A DNA stretch of 25,583 bases from the NCBI GenBank assembly GCA_900541935.1, contig UQLZ01000031.1, forward strand, positions 1 through 25,583. Reading direction: 5' to 3'. Position numbers and translations under genes: made by a program. Below are positions 7,830-15,829 of the stretch, in pieces. The notes under the pieces were generated by a model. The model was not told the DNA's origin, searched no databases, and was given only the letters and a program-made list of their open reading frames with translations. Positions within the stretch are counted from its first letter, which is position 1. Each line of letters opens with the position of its first letter. This stretch comes from an uncultured Prevotellaceae bacterium (lineage in GTDB: Bacteria > Bacteroidota > Bacteroidia > Bacteroidales > Muribaculaceae).

Positions 7830-8393
7830 TTAAAGATTGTCGTAATCTTCTTTTGTAAAAAGAAGGTTCTTTTTGTCTTTATGATAATAAGTTGCGAGAG
7901 TTGAAATAAATTTTGTAATCTGAGTCAAAGCCTCCATTGTTGGCTTTGAAATCTCCTTATGCTGCAATCGGATTAGAAACATTCCATATAGGGCATTAAA
8001 GCAGGTCTCTATTTCTCCTGATTTTTCATCACCCGACTTGGCACGAAGTTCTACTATAAAAGGCAAAGTTCTATAAAACTCAGCCACATAATTAGGATAT
8101 TTTTGAGTCTTCAACAGCATTTGGTGCAAATCAGCCAACGCAATGATAATATTCTTGTTGATTTGCAAGTGACCACTTTCAACAACGCCTTCACGACGCA
8201 TCATCTCAACAAGTTCAGAGTACCAGTTTAATTCGGCAGAATACTGCTCGTCTGTCAAATTACAAGGCTTTATAACCGTATTGTCTATTTTTTCTACATC
8301 AAGACCATTCGCCCTTATAATATCCTCCACTTGCCACATATAAAGCAAGTATTCTGCAATATTTTCATTGCGCAATTTATGAGCAGTAAACAT
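7830..8393 (-). CDS. DUF4924 family protein
   Basis: I recognise this 187-residue protein as belonging to a Bacteroidetes-restricted family of unknown function (DUF4924). The typical opening is HKLRNENIAEYLLYMWQVEDIIRANGLD. It is predicted to be helical and soluble, with no signal peptide, membrane segment or obvious catalytic motif. The middle part (NIIIALADLHQMLL, EFYRTLPFIVELRAKSG) looks like a helical bundle. It begins 6 bp after the stop of a Crp/Fnr-type regulator and ends 11 bp before prfC, so it is probably expressed with both. The family assignment rests on memory of the family, not on a search. No function should be inferred beyond the association. Confidence 0.8.
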   Translation of the reverse strand: MFTAHKLRNENIAEYLLYMWQVEDIIRANGLDVEKIDNTVIKPCNLTDEQYSAELNWYSELVEMMRREGVVESGHLQINKNIIIALADLHQMLLKTQKYPNYVAEFYRTLPFIVELRAKSGDEKSGEIETCFNALYGMFLIRLQHKEISKPTMEALTQITKFISTLATYYHKDKKNLLFTKEDYDNL

Positions 8394-8399
8394 ATCTTA

Positions 8400-9101
8400 C
8401 TAACCGAATTTACTGATTTTTCTAAGCATAGCCTCGTTTAAAACCTTTACACGGCGACCATCTACAACAATAATATGTTCGTTTACAAATGCCGACAACG
8501 TTCTAATAGCATTCGAAGTTGTCATATTTGAAAGGTTCGCCAAATCTTCTCTTGACATATAGATATTTAGCGTTTCTCCATCGTCCTCATAGCCATAGTT
8601 GTCTATAAGCAAGGCCAATGCTTCCGCTAACCTTCCACGAATATGCTTTTGTGTCAAGTTTACTATCTTTGTATCTGATCGGCCAAGATTGTGCGAGAGT
8701 TCATGAATAAAGAACCATGCCAACTGACGGTTCCTATCAATCAATTCAGAAACAACCTTCATCGGAATTGAACCAACTACTGATGCTTCCATAGCAATAG
8801 CACCGGAAACATAAGACTCATTGGCAAAAAATGCCCTATGTCCAAAATATTGAATAGGACGTATTAAACGGATAATCTGCTGGCGTCCGCCGATTCCCTC
8901 TTTATATTTCTTAACTTTACCTTTAATAAGGCACCACAAATACTCTGGAGTCTCTTTTTCAGCATATATAATCTGGTTACGCTTGAAATTATGAAGCGTA
9001 AAATTCTCCAAAACAACTCTCTTGTCATCAGCGTCCAAAGTATCCCACAGGCCTGACAAGTCCTCTCTTATTACGGTTTCTAAGGCTTCTCTCGAAATCA
9101 T
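8400..9101 (-). CDS. Crp/Fnr family transcriptional regulator
   Basis: This is a 233-residue DNA-binding regulator. The N-terminal cyclic-nucleotide-binding-type beta barrel spans about residues 20-130 (LHNFKRNQIIYAEKETPEYLWCLIKGKVKKYKEG is the characteristic opening). A long dimerisation helix follows, then a winged helix with an HTH near MSREDLANLSNMTTSNAIRTLSAF. There is no N-terminal cysteine cluster, so an Fnr-type iron-sulfur sensor is not indicated, and the ligand is unknown. The sequence after the barrel (QKHIRGRLAEALALL) is typical of Bacteroidetes Crp/Fnr proteins. It is first in a likely unit with DUF4924, prfC and an SGNH hydrolase, and has its own promoter (9139-9170). It may regulate itself. 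Confidence 0.9.
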   Translation of the reverse strand: MISREALETVIREDLSGLWDTLDADDKRVVLENFTLHNFKRNQIIYAEKETPEYLWCLIKGKVKKYKEGIGGRQQIIRLIRPIQYFGHRAFFANESYVSGAIAMEASVVGSIPMKVVSELIDRNRQLAWFFIHELSHNLGRSDTKIVNLTQKHIRGRLAEALALLIDNYGYEDDGETLNIYMSREDLANLSNMTTSNAIRTLSAFVNEHIIVVDGRRVKVLNEAMLRKISKFG

Positions 9102-9138
9102 GTTATAAAAAATTGCTATGCAAATATGCTTTACAGCA

Positions 9139-9170
9139 CAAAATTACAGCATTTTAGCAAATTTTCCAAA
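9139..9170 (-). promoter_or_regulatory. Putative promoter of the Crp/Fnr-DUF4924-prfC unit
   Basis: On the minus strand TTTG (9167-9170) is followed by a 20-bp spacer and TAATTTTG (9139-9146). This is a good match to the Bacteroidetes consensus. It lies in the 77-bp gap after dprA and about 40 bp before the regulator's start. Confidence 0.65.
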
Positions 9171-9178
9171 ATAATTTC

Positions 9179-10288
9179 TCAAATTTTAATTAATGTGTAT
9201 CTATTTCCAGGCAAACATCTAACCATACCATTAAATTCCATACCAACAAGAACACTTAGCAACTTATGGAAAGGTAAACCGACAACAGGAATCAACTCGG
9301 CAACCGTTGCATAATCTCGGCTGGTTAGAAAGTCATAGATTTTCTTCTCATCTCCATTGACAATTGGAAATAGCTCCTTTTCAACAGGCTTGATTTTTTT
9401 CTTTTCCCACCCGACCGCGTTTAAAAAGTCTTCATGAGAATTTATTAGCATTGCAACGTTTTTTGATATCAAGAAATTACAGCCTCGCGAATATTCATCA
9501 TCAACTCTTCCTGGAAAGGCAAACACGTCACGGCCGTAATTTAAGGCAATATTAGCAGTTACAAGAGCTCCGCCTTTTTCTGCTGATTCAACTACTACTG
9601 TGCAATCTGAAAGCCCTGCTATCAGCCTGTTTCTCGAAAGAAAATTAGACCGGTGGACACGGGTGTTAAATTTATATTCTGTCAAAATAGCACCATTGCT
9701 GCGAACAATTTCCACAGCGTCGGAGCGGTGCTGTGCGGGATAAATTGTATCGAGCCCGTGAGCAACAACAGCAATTGTTGGCATACCGCATTCAAGTGCC
9801 ACCCTATGCGATTTGATATCAATTCCGTAAGCCAAACCGCTTACTATTACGACGTCATTTCCAACAGTTTCTGACAGTCCCTTAATAAAACGCTCACACA
9901 AATCCATTCCATATATCGTTGCATGACGAGTACCAACCATACTTACAACCTTTTTTGCATTAAGGTCACAATTTCCAGAAAGAAACAGTGTCAAAGGAGC
10001 ATCAGGAACGGTTTGAAATCGAGCAGGGTAGGTAGAATTGCGAAAATATTCAATTCTAACATTCTTTCCAGACAGCAGGCCTAAATTAATATCGGCATCA
10101 ATAAGCAGACTGTCTCTATATTTTTTGTCAATAAGTTTATCAGACAGTAATGTATGCTCACGCAAGTCAGCATCTGACATTCGAAAGAAATTTTCCTCAG
10201 AACCAACTGCTGACAGCAATTCGTTAGCAATATCAACATTAATTCCCTTTATTGAAGAAAAAGCCAATTGATAGACCGAAGGCAACAT
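9179..10288 (-). CDS. dprA: DNA processing protein DprA
   Basis: DprA binds incoming single-stranded DNA during natural transformation and loads RecA. The 369-residue protein has an N-terminal helical region (VYQLAFSSIKGINVDIANELL). The Rossmann-like DprA core runs about residues 115-280, with VGTRHATIYG, VSGLAYGIDIKSH, GLDTIYPAQH, SRNRLIAGLSD and FAFPGRVDDEYSRGCNFLI. A C-terminal winged-helix domain follows (DYATVAELIPVVGLPFHKLLSVLVGMEFNGMV). It follows the thioesterase gene by one base and is last in the long minus-strand run. The protein alone does not prove competence, since dprA is widespread. The identification is secure. Confidence 0.97.
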   Translation of the reverse strand: MLPSVYQLAFSSIKGINVDIANELLSAVGSEENFFRMSDADLREHTLLSDKLIDKKYRDSLLIDADINLGLLSGKNVRIEYFRNSTYPARFQTVPDAPLTLFLSGNCDLNAKKVVSMVGTRHATIYGMDLCERFIKGLSETVGNDVVIVSGLAYGIDIKSHRVALECGMPTIAVVAHGLDTIYPAQHRSDAVEIVRSNGAILTEYKFNTRVHRSNFLSRNRLIAGLSDCTVVVESAEKGGALVTANIALNYGRDVFAFPGRVDDEYSRGCNFLISKNVAMLINSHEDFLNAVGWEKKKIKPVEKELFPIVNGDEKKIYDFLTSRDYATVAELIPVVGLPFHKLLSVLVGMEFNGMVRCLPGNRYTLIKI

Positions 10289-10289
10289 A

Positions 10290-10694
10290 TTATTTACCTA
10301 AAAAATCCTTGAAAATTTCCGCAAGAGTTTCACCTCTATCGAGTCTGCCGTTTTCAAGACAAACACAACTTACCACAGCCTTGACTACCTGCCTCCCACT
10401 TTTCTTAAACAAATCCTGATGAAATACAAACCTGACACCTTTTCTTTCGAGCCACAACTTGCTCTCAAAAACATCGCCGCTACGCAAAGGCTCTTTATAT
10501 TCTATCTCGACTTTATTAAGTACTGGTATAATTCCACGGTTTTGCATTTCTGCAAAAGAAATGCCGTTTTCCGAGCAAAAAGAATGTCGAGTATGCTCAA
10601 GATAATGCAAATAGTTTGCATTATTTACTATCCCCTCTGAATCGAGTTCATAGTCACGAACTTGCATTTCCAATGAATATATATATTCCTTCAT
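10290..10694 (-). CDS. Acyl-CoA thioesterase, hotdog fold (YbgC/4HBT type)
   Basis: This single-domain hotdog protein of 134 residues is predicted to hydrolyse acyl-CoA thioesters in the cytoplasm. The active-site segment VRDYELDSEGIVNNANYLHYLEHTR fits the family pattern with the catalytic Asp (D-x-x-G-x-V-N-N), the following Tyr and the E..R helix. The central strand YKEPLRSGDVFESKLW is also characteristic. The substrate cannot be read from the sequence. YbgC relatives act on short-chain or hydroxyacyl-CoA and associate with envelope lipid metabolism. It is packed between kdsA (4 bp upstream) and dprA (1 bp downstream). The fold and general activity are well supported, the precise role is not. 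Confidence 0.88.
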   Translation of the reverse strand: MKEYIYSLEMQVRDYELDSEGIVNNANYLHYLEHTRHSFCSENGISFAEMQNRGIIPVLNKVEIEYKEPLRSGDVFESKLWLERKGVRFVFHQDLFKKSGRQVVKAVVSCVCLENGRLDRGETLAEIFKDFLGK

Positions 10695-10698
10695 ACTG

Positions 10699-11505
10699 TT
10701 AGAAGTTTTTTACTACCATTCTCAAATCTGTAAGCTTTGTAAGCAAATCTTCTATCTTATCCAGTTTAAGCATATTAGCGCCATCAGACTTAGCAACCGA
10801 TGGGTTTTGATGTGTCTCTATAAAGATTCCATCAGCACCGGTAGCAATACCCGCTTTTGCCATTGTTTCAATCAAGTGAGGGAGTCCGCCTGTAACTCCA
10901 GCTGTTTGATTCGGTTGCTGCAATGAGTGTGTAACATCCAAAATAACGGGAGCATATTTTTGCATTTCAGGAATGCCACGAAAATCAACAACCAGATCCT
11001 GATAGCCGAACGTCGTTCCTCTTTCTGTAATAGCTACGTCATTATTGCCAGCATCTTTGACTTTCTGTACAGCAAACTGCATAGCCTCTGGAGACAAGAA
11101 TTGACCTTTCTTGATATTAACAGCTTTACCAGTCTTTGCGGCTGCAACAAGCAGTTCTGTTTGACGGCAAAGAAATGCTGGAATCTGCAAAACATCTACG
11201 TATTTTGCAGCTAAAGCAGCCTCTTCATTTGTATGAATGTCTGTAACTACCGGAATACCATAGGTGTCACGAACTTTTTTCAGAATTTCAAGAGCCTTTA
11301 CATCTCCAATTCCTGTAAAAGAATCAATGCGAGATCGGTTTGCCTTTCGGTAACTGCCTTTAAACACATAGGGTATATCCAATTTTTTTGTAATTTCCGA
11401 AACATGTCCGGCAATATCCATAGCCATTTGCTCACCTTCTATGACACATGGTCCTGCCAACAGAAAGAAATTGCCTGATTTTGATGCTTGTAGTTTATCT
11501 ATCAT
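10699..11505 (-). CDS. kdsA: 3-deoxy-8-phosphooctulonate synthase (Kdo-8-P synthase)
   Basis: The enzyme condenses phosphoenolpyruvate with arabinose 5-phosphate to give Kdo 8-phosphate, the precursor of the LPS inner-core sugar, so the organism makes a Kdo-type LPS. Visible motifs are LLAGPCVIEGEQ, YRKANRSRIDSFTGIG, DIHTNEEA, LQIPAFLCRQTELL, ITERGTTFGYQDLVVDFRGIPEM, ILDVTHSLQQPN and FIETHQNPSVAKSDG. Cys20 in AGPCVIE stands where the metal-independent E. coli enzyme has Asn. Together with the later His, Glu and Asp this suggests the metal-dependent class (inference from known family members). The 268-residue length is typical. It lies 2 bp after rsmE and 4 bp before the thioesterase. Confidence 0.97.
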   Translation of the reverse strand: MIDKLQASKSGNFFLLAGPCVIEGEQMAMDIAGHVSEITKKLDIPYVFKGSYRKANRSRIDSFTGIGDVKALEILKKVRDTYGIPVVTDIHTNEEAALAAKYVDVLQIPAFLCRQTELLVAAAKTGKAVNIKKGQFLSPEAMQFAVQKVKDAGNNDVAITERGTTFGYQDLVVDFRGIPEMQKYAPVILDVTHSLQQPNQTAGVTGGLPHLIETMAKAGIATGADGIFIETHQNPSVAKSDGANMLKLDKIEDLLTKLTDLRMVVKNF

Positions 11506-11507
11506 TT

Positions 11508-12221
11508 TTAAATCTTATTTATCTGGTTTTTAGCATGAACAGCAGCACATGCAAAAAGGCCTGCTGTCTCTGTCCTCAATCTGCTGTCTCCCAAAGTTAC
11601 AGGAACAAAACCTGCCTTCATAGCCATTTCTACCTCCTCTGGACTAAAATCCCCTTCGGGACCTACCATAATTAGAACGTTGCTACCAACTTCGTAGTCC
11701 TTCAGAAAATTTCGACGCTCCAAATTCTTGTCGCAGTAGGCTATAAATTTCTGCCCTGGGAAATTGGAATTGATAATATCTTTTATCGGTGTCAATTCTG
11801 AAACTTTTGGCAAAGTTGCCTTTAGTGATTGTTTCATAGCCGATACTGCTATCTTTTTCAATCGCTCTGTTTTAAGCACTTTTCTCTCGGAAAAGCGGCA
11901 TAAAATAGGGATTATGCTATCAACTCCCATCTCTGTAACTTTTTCAGTCATCCACTCGAGACGGTCCATATTTTTAGTTGGAGCAATAGCAATTGTTATA
12001 TTGCAACCCCAATGTGGCGCAATGCTTTTCGTGTCAACGATTTCCACCTCGCAACGCTTATTGGTTGCAAGTGTTATGCGACAGGTAAATAACTGTCCTT
12101 TGCCGTCAACAACTTCTATCTCGTCGCCTTCAGCAAGGCGAAGTACACGAACACAATGCTGCCCCTCTTCTTCAGGGAGCAGCATTGTTGTTTCTATATC
12201 AGGAGCATAAAATCTATGCAT
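11508..12221 (-). CDS. rsmE: 16S rRNA (uracil1498-N3)-methyltransferase
   Basis: RsmE methylates U1498 of 16S rRNA in the 30S subunit using S-adenosylmethionine. The 237-residue protein has an N-terminal PUA-like domain (MHRFYAPDIETTMLLPEEEGQHCVRVLRLAEGDEIEVVDGKG). The C-terminal SPOUT/trefoil-knot domain is marked by KNMDRLEWMTEKVTEMGVDSIIPILCRFSE, VLIMVGPEGDFSPEEV and the knot loop LGDSRLRTETAGLFACA. The GPEG and LR-ETA motifs are diagnostic. Its start is immediately adjacent to the stop of the transporter gene upstream, so both are on one transcript. The identification is secure. Confidence 0.96.
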   Translation of the reverse strand: MHRFYAPDIETTMLLPEEEGQHCVRVLRLAEGDEIEVVDGKGQLFTCRITLATNKRCEVEIVDTKSIAPHWGCNITIAIAPTKNMDRLEWMTEKVTEMGVDSIIPILCRFSERKVLKTERLKKIAVSAMKQSLKATLPKVSELTPIKDIINSNFPGQKFIAYCDKNLERRNFLKDYEVGSNVLIMVGPEGDFSPEEVEMAMKAGFVPVTLGDSRLRTETAGLFACAAVHAKNQINKI

Positions 12222-13580
12222 CTATCTAACTAATTTTTCTTCTTTTCGATTATCTTTAAACACTACAAGGAATGCAAAGGCTACAACCAAGGCATATCCC
12301 GCAAAAATCAACCATGCTGTTGACCAGTCACCTACGCAATAAGAACCTACTTCTCCACCAACTTCAACAGTTTCCCAGTGACAGAACTTTTCAACAACTT
12401 TCCCAGCAAGGAGAGTTCCAACAGAGGCACCAATACCATTTGTCATAAGCATGAACAAACCTTGTGCTGATGCTTGAATGCTGTCATCAGTTTCTTTCTC
12501 AACAAACAAAGCACCTGATACATTAAAGAAGTCGAAAGCCACTCCATAAACAAGCATAGAAAGGATAAACATCCAAACGCCGCTTCCAGGGTCGCCAAGA
12601 CCAAAGAAGCCGAAACGGAAAACCCACGCTACCATAGCAATAAGCATAACATTCTTTATGCCATATCTTTTTAGGAAAAATGGAATTAAAAGAATACACA
12701 ATGCTTCTGATATTTGAGAAAGTGAAGTAAGCATTGTTGCATTATTAGCACCGAATGTATCAGCAAATTCCGGCAAAGCCTTAAAGTGAGTAATAAAAGG
12801 AGTTGCATAGCCGTTTGTCACCTGCAAAGACATGCCTAAAAGCATTGAAAAGATAAAAAACAGAGCCATCTTTTTTTGCTTGAAAAGTTTAAAGGCATTC
12901 AATCCAAAAGCCTCAATGAATGAAGTGCTTTTACCTGATTTCTTCTTATCAAGAGGACATGCTGGCAATAGGAACGAATAGACAGCCATCAATATACCCA
13001 AGGCACCTGATACAAATAACTGCATATAAGTATATTGGAATCTGGCAGCATTTTTTTCAAGAGTAAAGAAGAAATTGCCGTCAGCATCAATAACAGCACA
13101 GTTAACAAACCACATAGTTGCAATAAAACCAACAGTTCCCAATACTCTGATTGGCGGAAAATCTGAAACGGTATCGTATCCGTTTCTTTTCAGTAATGAG
13201 AATGCTACTGTATTCGATAAAGCCAAAGTTGGCATATAGAATGCAACACTAATTGTATAAATAGCAACCATAGCAACACGGTCAGGAGTAACTCCTGTTT
13301 CTGCTGCGTTATATCCCATATACCAGCAACTAAGCATTGTTGCACCTGCGATAAAGTGACAAATCCCAAGCAACTTTTGTGGTTGAATAACTTTATCTCC
13401 TAAAATACCCATGATGGCCGGCATGAAAATGGAAACTATACCTTGAATAGAATAGAACCAAGGGATAAGGTCGCCCATTCCTACGGATCCAAGGTAATTA
13501 CCTATACATGTCAAATAGGCTCCCCAAATTGCGAATTGCAGAAAATTCATCACTGCAAGTCTTACTTTTAAACTTTTCAT
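12222..13580 (-). CDS. MFS transporter, nucleoside:H+ symporter (NupG-like) family
   Basis: This inner-membrane permease of 452 residues has about 12 hydrophobic segments. The opening VRLAVMNFLQFAIWGAYLTCIGNYLGSVG is the family hallmark of NupG/XapB-type nucleoside symporters in Bacteroidetes. The loop GILGDKVIQPQKLLGICH and the segment VYGVAFDFFNVSGALFVEKETDDSIQASAQGLFMLMTNGIGA also fit. A cytoplasmic central loop is rich in lysine (PLDKKKSGKSTSFIEAFG). The substrate is inferred from the family only, and a sugar or other nucleoside-like substrate is possible. It lies between the DUF151 gene (29 bp upstream) and rsmE (directly adjacent). No nucleoside catabolism genes are nearby in this window to confirm the substrate. 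Confidence 0.85.
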   Translation of the reverse strand: MKSLKVRLAVMNFLQFAIWGAYLTCIGNYLGSVGMGDLIPWFYSIQGIVSIFMPAIMGILGDKVIQPQKLLGICHFIAGATMLSCWYMGYNAAETGVTPDRVAMVAIYTISVAFYMPTLALSNTVAFSLLKRNGYDTVSDFPPIRVLGTVGFIATMWFVNCAVIDADGNFFFTLEKNAARFQYTYMQLFVSGALGILMAVYSFLLPACPLDKKKSGKSTSFIEAFGLNAFKLFKQKKMALFFIFSMLLGMSLQVTNGYATPFITHFKALPEFADTFGANNATMLTSLSQISEALCILLIPFFLKRYGIKNVMLIAMVAWVFRFGFFGLGDPGSGVWMFILSMLVYGVAFDFFNVSGALFVEKETDDSIQASAQGLFMLMTNGIGASVGTLLAGKVVEKFCHWETVEVGGEVGSYCVGDWSTAWLIFAGYALVVAFAFLVVFKDNRKEEKLVR

Positions 13581-13609
13581 CTTTTCAGTTTTTTCAAATT
13601 GTATAGATT

Positions 13610-14209
13610 TTATTTTTTATTTTTTTTCTCTTCAATTGTCTGCTTGATAACCGCTGCCTGCTCATAGTCTTCTTTCTCAACGCAGGCTTTCATCATACGC
13701 TCAAGTTCTTCAATAGAATATCTGCTCAACGGAATATCAGGCTCCGGCTCTTCATAAATTTTATTATTAATATTGAAAAGCGATGTTGATAGTATTCCAG
13801 TTTCCTCAACGACTTCTGGGACAGCAAATATAGGAGCATTGCACCTCAAGGCTATCGCAACTGCATCAGACGTTCTTGAATCAATAATAACCTCCCTATC
13901 GCCTGTATATCCATCCTTCATCTTTATCTCAGAATAGAAAACGCCTTTGTCAAATTTATATATTAGAACGCTCTCTATCTTAATACCGAACGCTTTTGCA
14001 GAAGAAACAAATATATCATGAGAAAGCGGACGAGAAAGGTTTGCCTTTTCAAGAGATGCGGCTATTGACTGCGCTTCGGCAACACCTATAATTACAGGAA
14101 TGGTTTTATCGCCATCAACCTCAGACAATAATAGAGCATAAGCACCTCTATGAACTTCGTTTGCAGAGAGCCCTCCAAGAGTCAAACGTATATATCCACT
14201 TTCTTCCAT
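13610..14209 (-). CDS. Bifunctional nuclease (DUF151) family protein with C-terminal UVR motif
   Basis: The first about 140 residues of this 199-residue protein match the DUF151/BFN family: RLTLGGLSANEVHRGAYALLLSEVDGDKTIPVIIGVAEAQSIAASLEK, then REVIIDSRTSDAVAIALRCNAPIFAVPEVVEETGI. The C terminus (SIEELERMMKACVEKEDYEQAAVIKQTIEEKK) is a UvrB/UvrC-type UVR helical hairpin, a known combination in Bacteroidetes. Plant and mycobacterial members were reported to have nuclease activity, but the cellular role in bacteria is unclear. The position 2 bp before mnmA suggests co-expression with RNA modification genes. The family is well supported, the activity is inference. Confidence 0.9.
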   Translation of the reverse strand: MEESGYIRLTLGGLSANEVHRGAYALLLSEVDGDKTIPVIIGVAEAQSIAASLEKANLSRPLSHDIFVSSAKAFGIKIESVLIYKFDKGVFYSEIKMKDGYTGDREVIIDSRTSDAVAIALRCNAPIFAVPEVVEETGILSTSLFNINNKIYEEPEPDIPLSRYSIEELERMMKACVEKEDYEQAAVIKQTIEEKKNKK

Positions 14210-14211
14210 CT

Positions 14212-15294
14212 TTAAAGTTTCTTTTTTTGTTGTCCAGTAATAACGCCACTACCATAACACAAATGCCCTGTAGCGTCATAGATAACAGCAAACTGCCCAG
14301 GTGCTATACCTTGAACAAGTTTCTCTGACTCTATAACATATTCCCTATCACCAAGATGAATTAATTTTGCTTTCATAAATTCTGGAGTATGGCGATTTTT
14401 GAACATAATGTCAACTGGCTCGATATGATTTTCCCAAGGGTTACCTGAGATAAAATGCATTTCATCTAAATGAATTGTCTTGCCATACTGCTTTTCGGTA
14501 TCATAACCATTGCTGACATATATAGTATTGTCCTTAACGTTCTTTTTGACAACATACCATGGACCTCCACTAAGCCCAAGGCCCTTACGCTGCCCAATTG
14601 TGTGGAACCAGAAACCTTTGTGTTCGCCTATCTTGCGACCTGTTTCCAGTTCAATTATATTTCCTTTTTTCTCTCCTAAGTGACGGCGTATAAAGTCATT
14701 GTAATTAATCTTGCCAAGAAAACAAATACCCTGACTATCTTTTCTATATGCATTAGGCAACTTTGCCTCTTGTGCAATCCTGCGGACCTCACTCTTAGGC
14801 ATACTGCCGATAGGGAAAATCAGATGCGATAACTGTTCATAAGAAATCTGCGCAAGAAAATCAGTCTGATCTTTAACCCGGTCACATGCAGTAGCAAGAT
14901 ATTTAGTTCCATTAATAAAATCAGTTGTTGCATAATGACCTGTTGCTGTAAGGTCAAAATCCTTACCCCAGCGACGCTCAAAATAACCGAACTTAATCAT
15001 CTTGTTACACATCATATCAGGATTCGGAGTCAGTCCTTCACGAACATTTCTCAAAGCATACTCCATAACATTATCCCAATACTCCTGATGAAGAGAAACC
15101 ACCTCAAGTGGCAAGCCATAGCGATGTGCTATTGCTTGACACATTTCAATATCCTCTTCTGCAGAGCAATCTCCCTCATCGGTATCAAGACCTATTCGAA
15201 TATAGAAAAGGGTCAAATCATGCCCCTCCTCTACTAACTTATGCACAACGACAGCACTATCAACGCCGCCTGAAATCAATACCGCTATTCTCAT
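14212..15294 (-). CDS. mnmA: tRNA-specific 2-thiouridylase MnmA
   Basis: MnmA activates U34 of tRNA-Lys, -Glu and -Gln with ATP and inserts sulfur to form s2U. The N-terminal PP-loop is ISGGVDSAVVVHKL. The two catalytic cysteines are visible in NPDMMCNKMIKFG and in DSQGICFLGKINY, and the tRNA-binding KDQTDFLAQISYEQL and TIGQRKGLGLSGGPWYVV segments fit the family. The C-terminal beta-barrel ends APGQFAVIYDATGHLCYGSGVI. The length is 360 residues. It sits between DoxX (1 bp upstream) and the DUF151 gene. The identification is secure. Confidence 0.97.
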   Translation of the reverse strand: MRIAVLISGGVDSAVVVHKLVEEGHDLTLFYIRIGLDTDEGDCSAEEDIEMCQAIAHRYGLPLEVVSLHQEYWDNVMEYALRNVREGLTPNPDMMCNKMIKFGYFERRWGKDFDLTATGHYATTDFINGTKYLATACDRVKDQTDFLAQISYEQLSHLIFPIGSMPKSEVRRIAQEAKLPNAYRKDSQGICFLGKINYNDFIRRHLGEKKGNIIELETGRKIGEHKGFWFHTIGQRKGLGLSGGPWYVVKKNVKDNTIYVSNGYDTEKQYGKTIHLDEMHFISGNPWENHIEPVDIMFKNRHTPEFMKAKLIHLGDREYVIESEKLVQGIAPGQFAVIYDATGHLCYGSGVITGQQKKKL

Positions 15295-15295
15295 A

Positions 15296-15805
15296 TTACA
15301 TTGTTGTCAATTCATTAAGATTATTCTTGTTAACAAAGTACAACGTAACAAGATAATCAACAGAAACTTTCCCGGGACCAGCCAAAACAATAAAAAAGAA
15401 CATTCCCATAAACATTAATGGAACGTACCCCAAAGGCATACTTGCAAAGACAGCAGAATTTCCCAATCCAAGACTACCAAAATCAATAATTCCACCGTGA
15501 AGCAAAAAGAACTCAGCAGCCATCATTGATATTACCGGAGGTATAGCAGCAAGTCTGGTCAAAAATCCAAACAGCACAAGAATTGAGCAAACGACTTCTA
15601 CTGTTATCATCATAACAAGCGTCGTCTGGCTACTCATTCCCCACATTGATGGAAACGTCTCGGAAAAATAATCGAAATTGGCAATCTGTCGTATTCCAAA
15701 CTGCAAGAATAGCAATCCTGCAAATATACGCATAAACAACCTTGCGAGGTTTCCATACGAACGGTACGAGATAACCATAAAAAGTTTCCGCAATTTTCTA
15801 TTCAT
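15296..15805 (-). CDS. DoxX family membrane protein
   Basis: This small integral membrane protein has about four hydrophobic segments: ARLFMRIFAGLLFLQFGIRQI, TLVMMITVEVVCSILVLFGFLTRLAAI, PVISMMAAEFFLLHGG and YVPLMFMGMFFFIVLAG, ending GPGKVSVDYLV. The first segment, the E in the second helix and the GPGKxSxD tail are the DoxX pattern. The frame is open to a TTG at 15826, but the ATG at 15805 (MNRKLRKLFMVISYRS, 169 residues) is preferred. It lies 24 bp after the DUF5106 stop, and the stop is 1 bp from the mnmA start. Family members are often linked to thiol or redox homeostasis, but no specific function can be claimed. An internal ATG 10 codons further on is another possible start. Confidence 0.85.
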   Translation of the reverse strand: MNRKLRKLFMVISYRSYGNLARLFMRIFAGLLFLQFGIRQIANFDYFSETFPSMWGMSSQTTLVMMITVEVVCSILVLFGFLTRLAAIPPVISMMAAEFFLLHGGIIDFGSLGLGNSAVFASMPLGYVPLMFMGMFFFIVLAGPGKVSVDYLVTLYFVNKNNLNELTTM

Positions 15806-15829
15806 AATTTTATCTCTTAGAATCAATTA

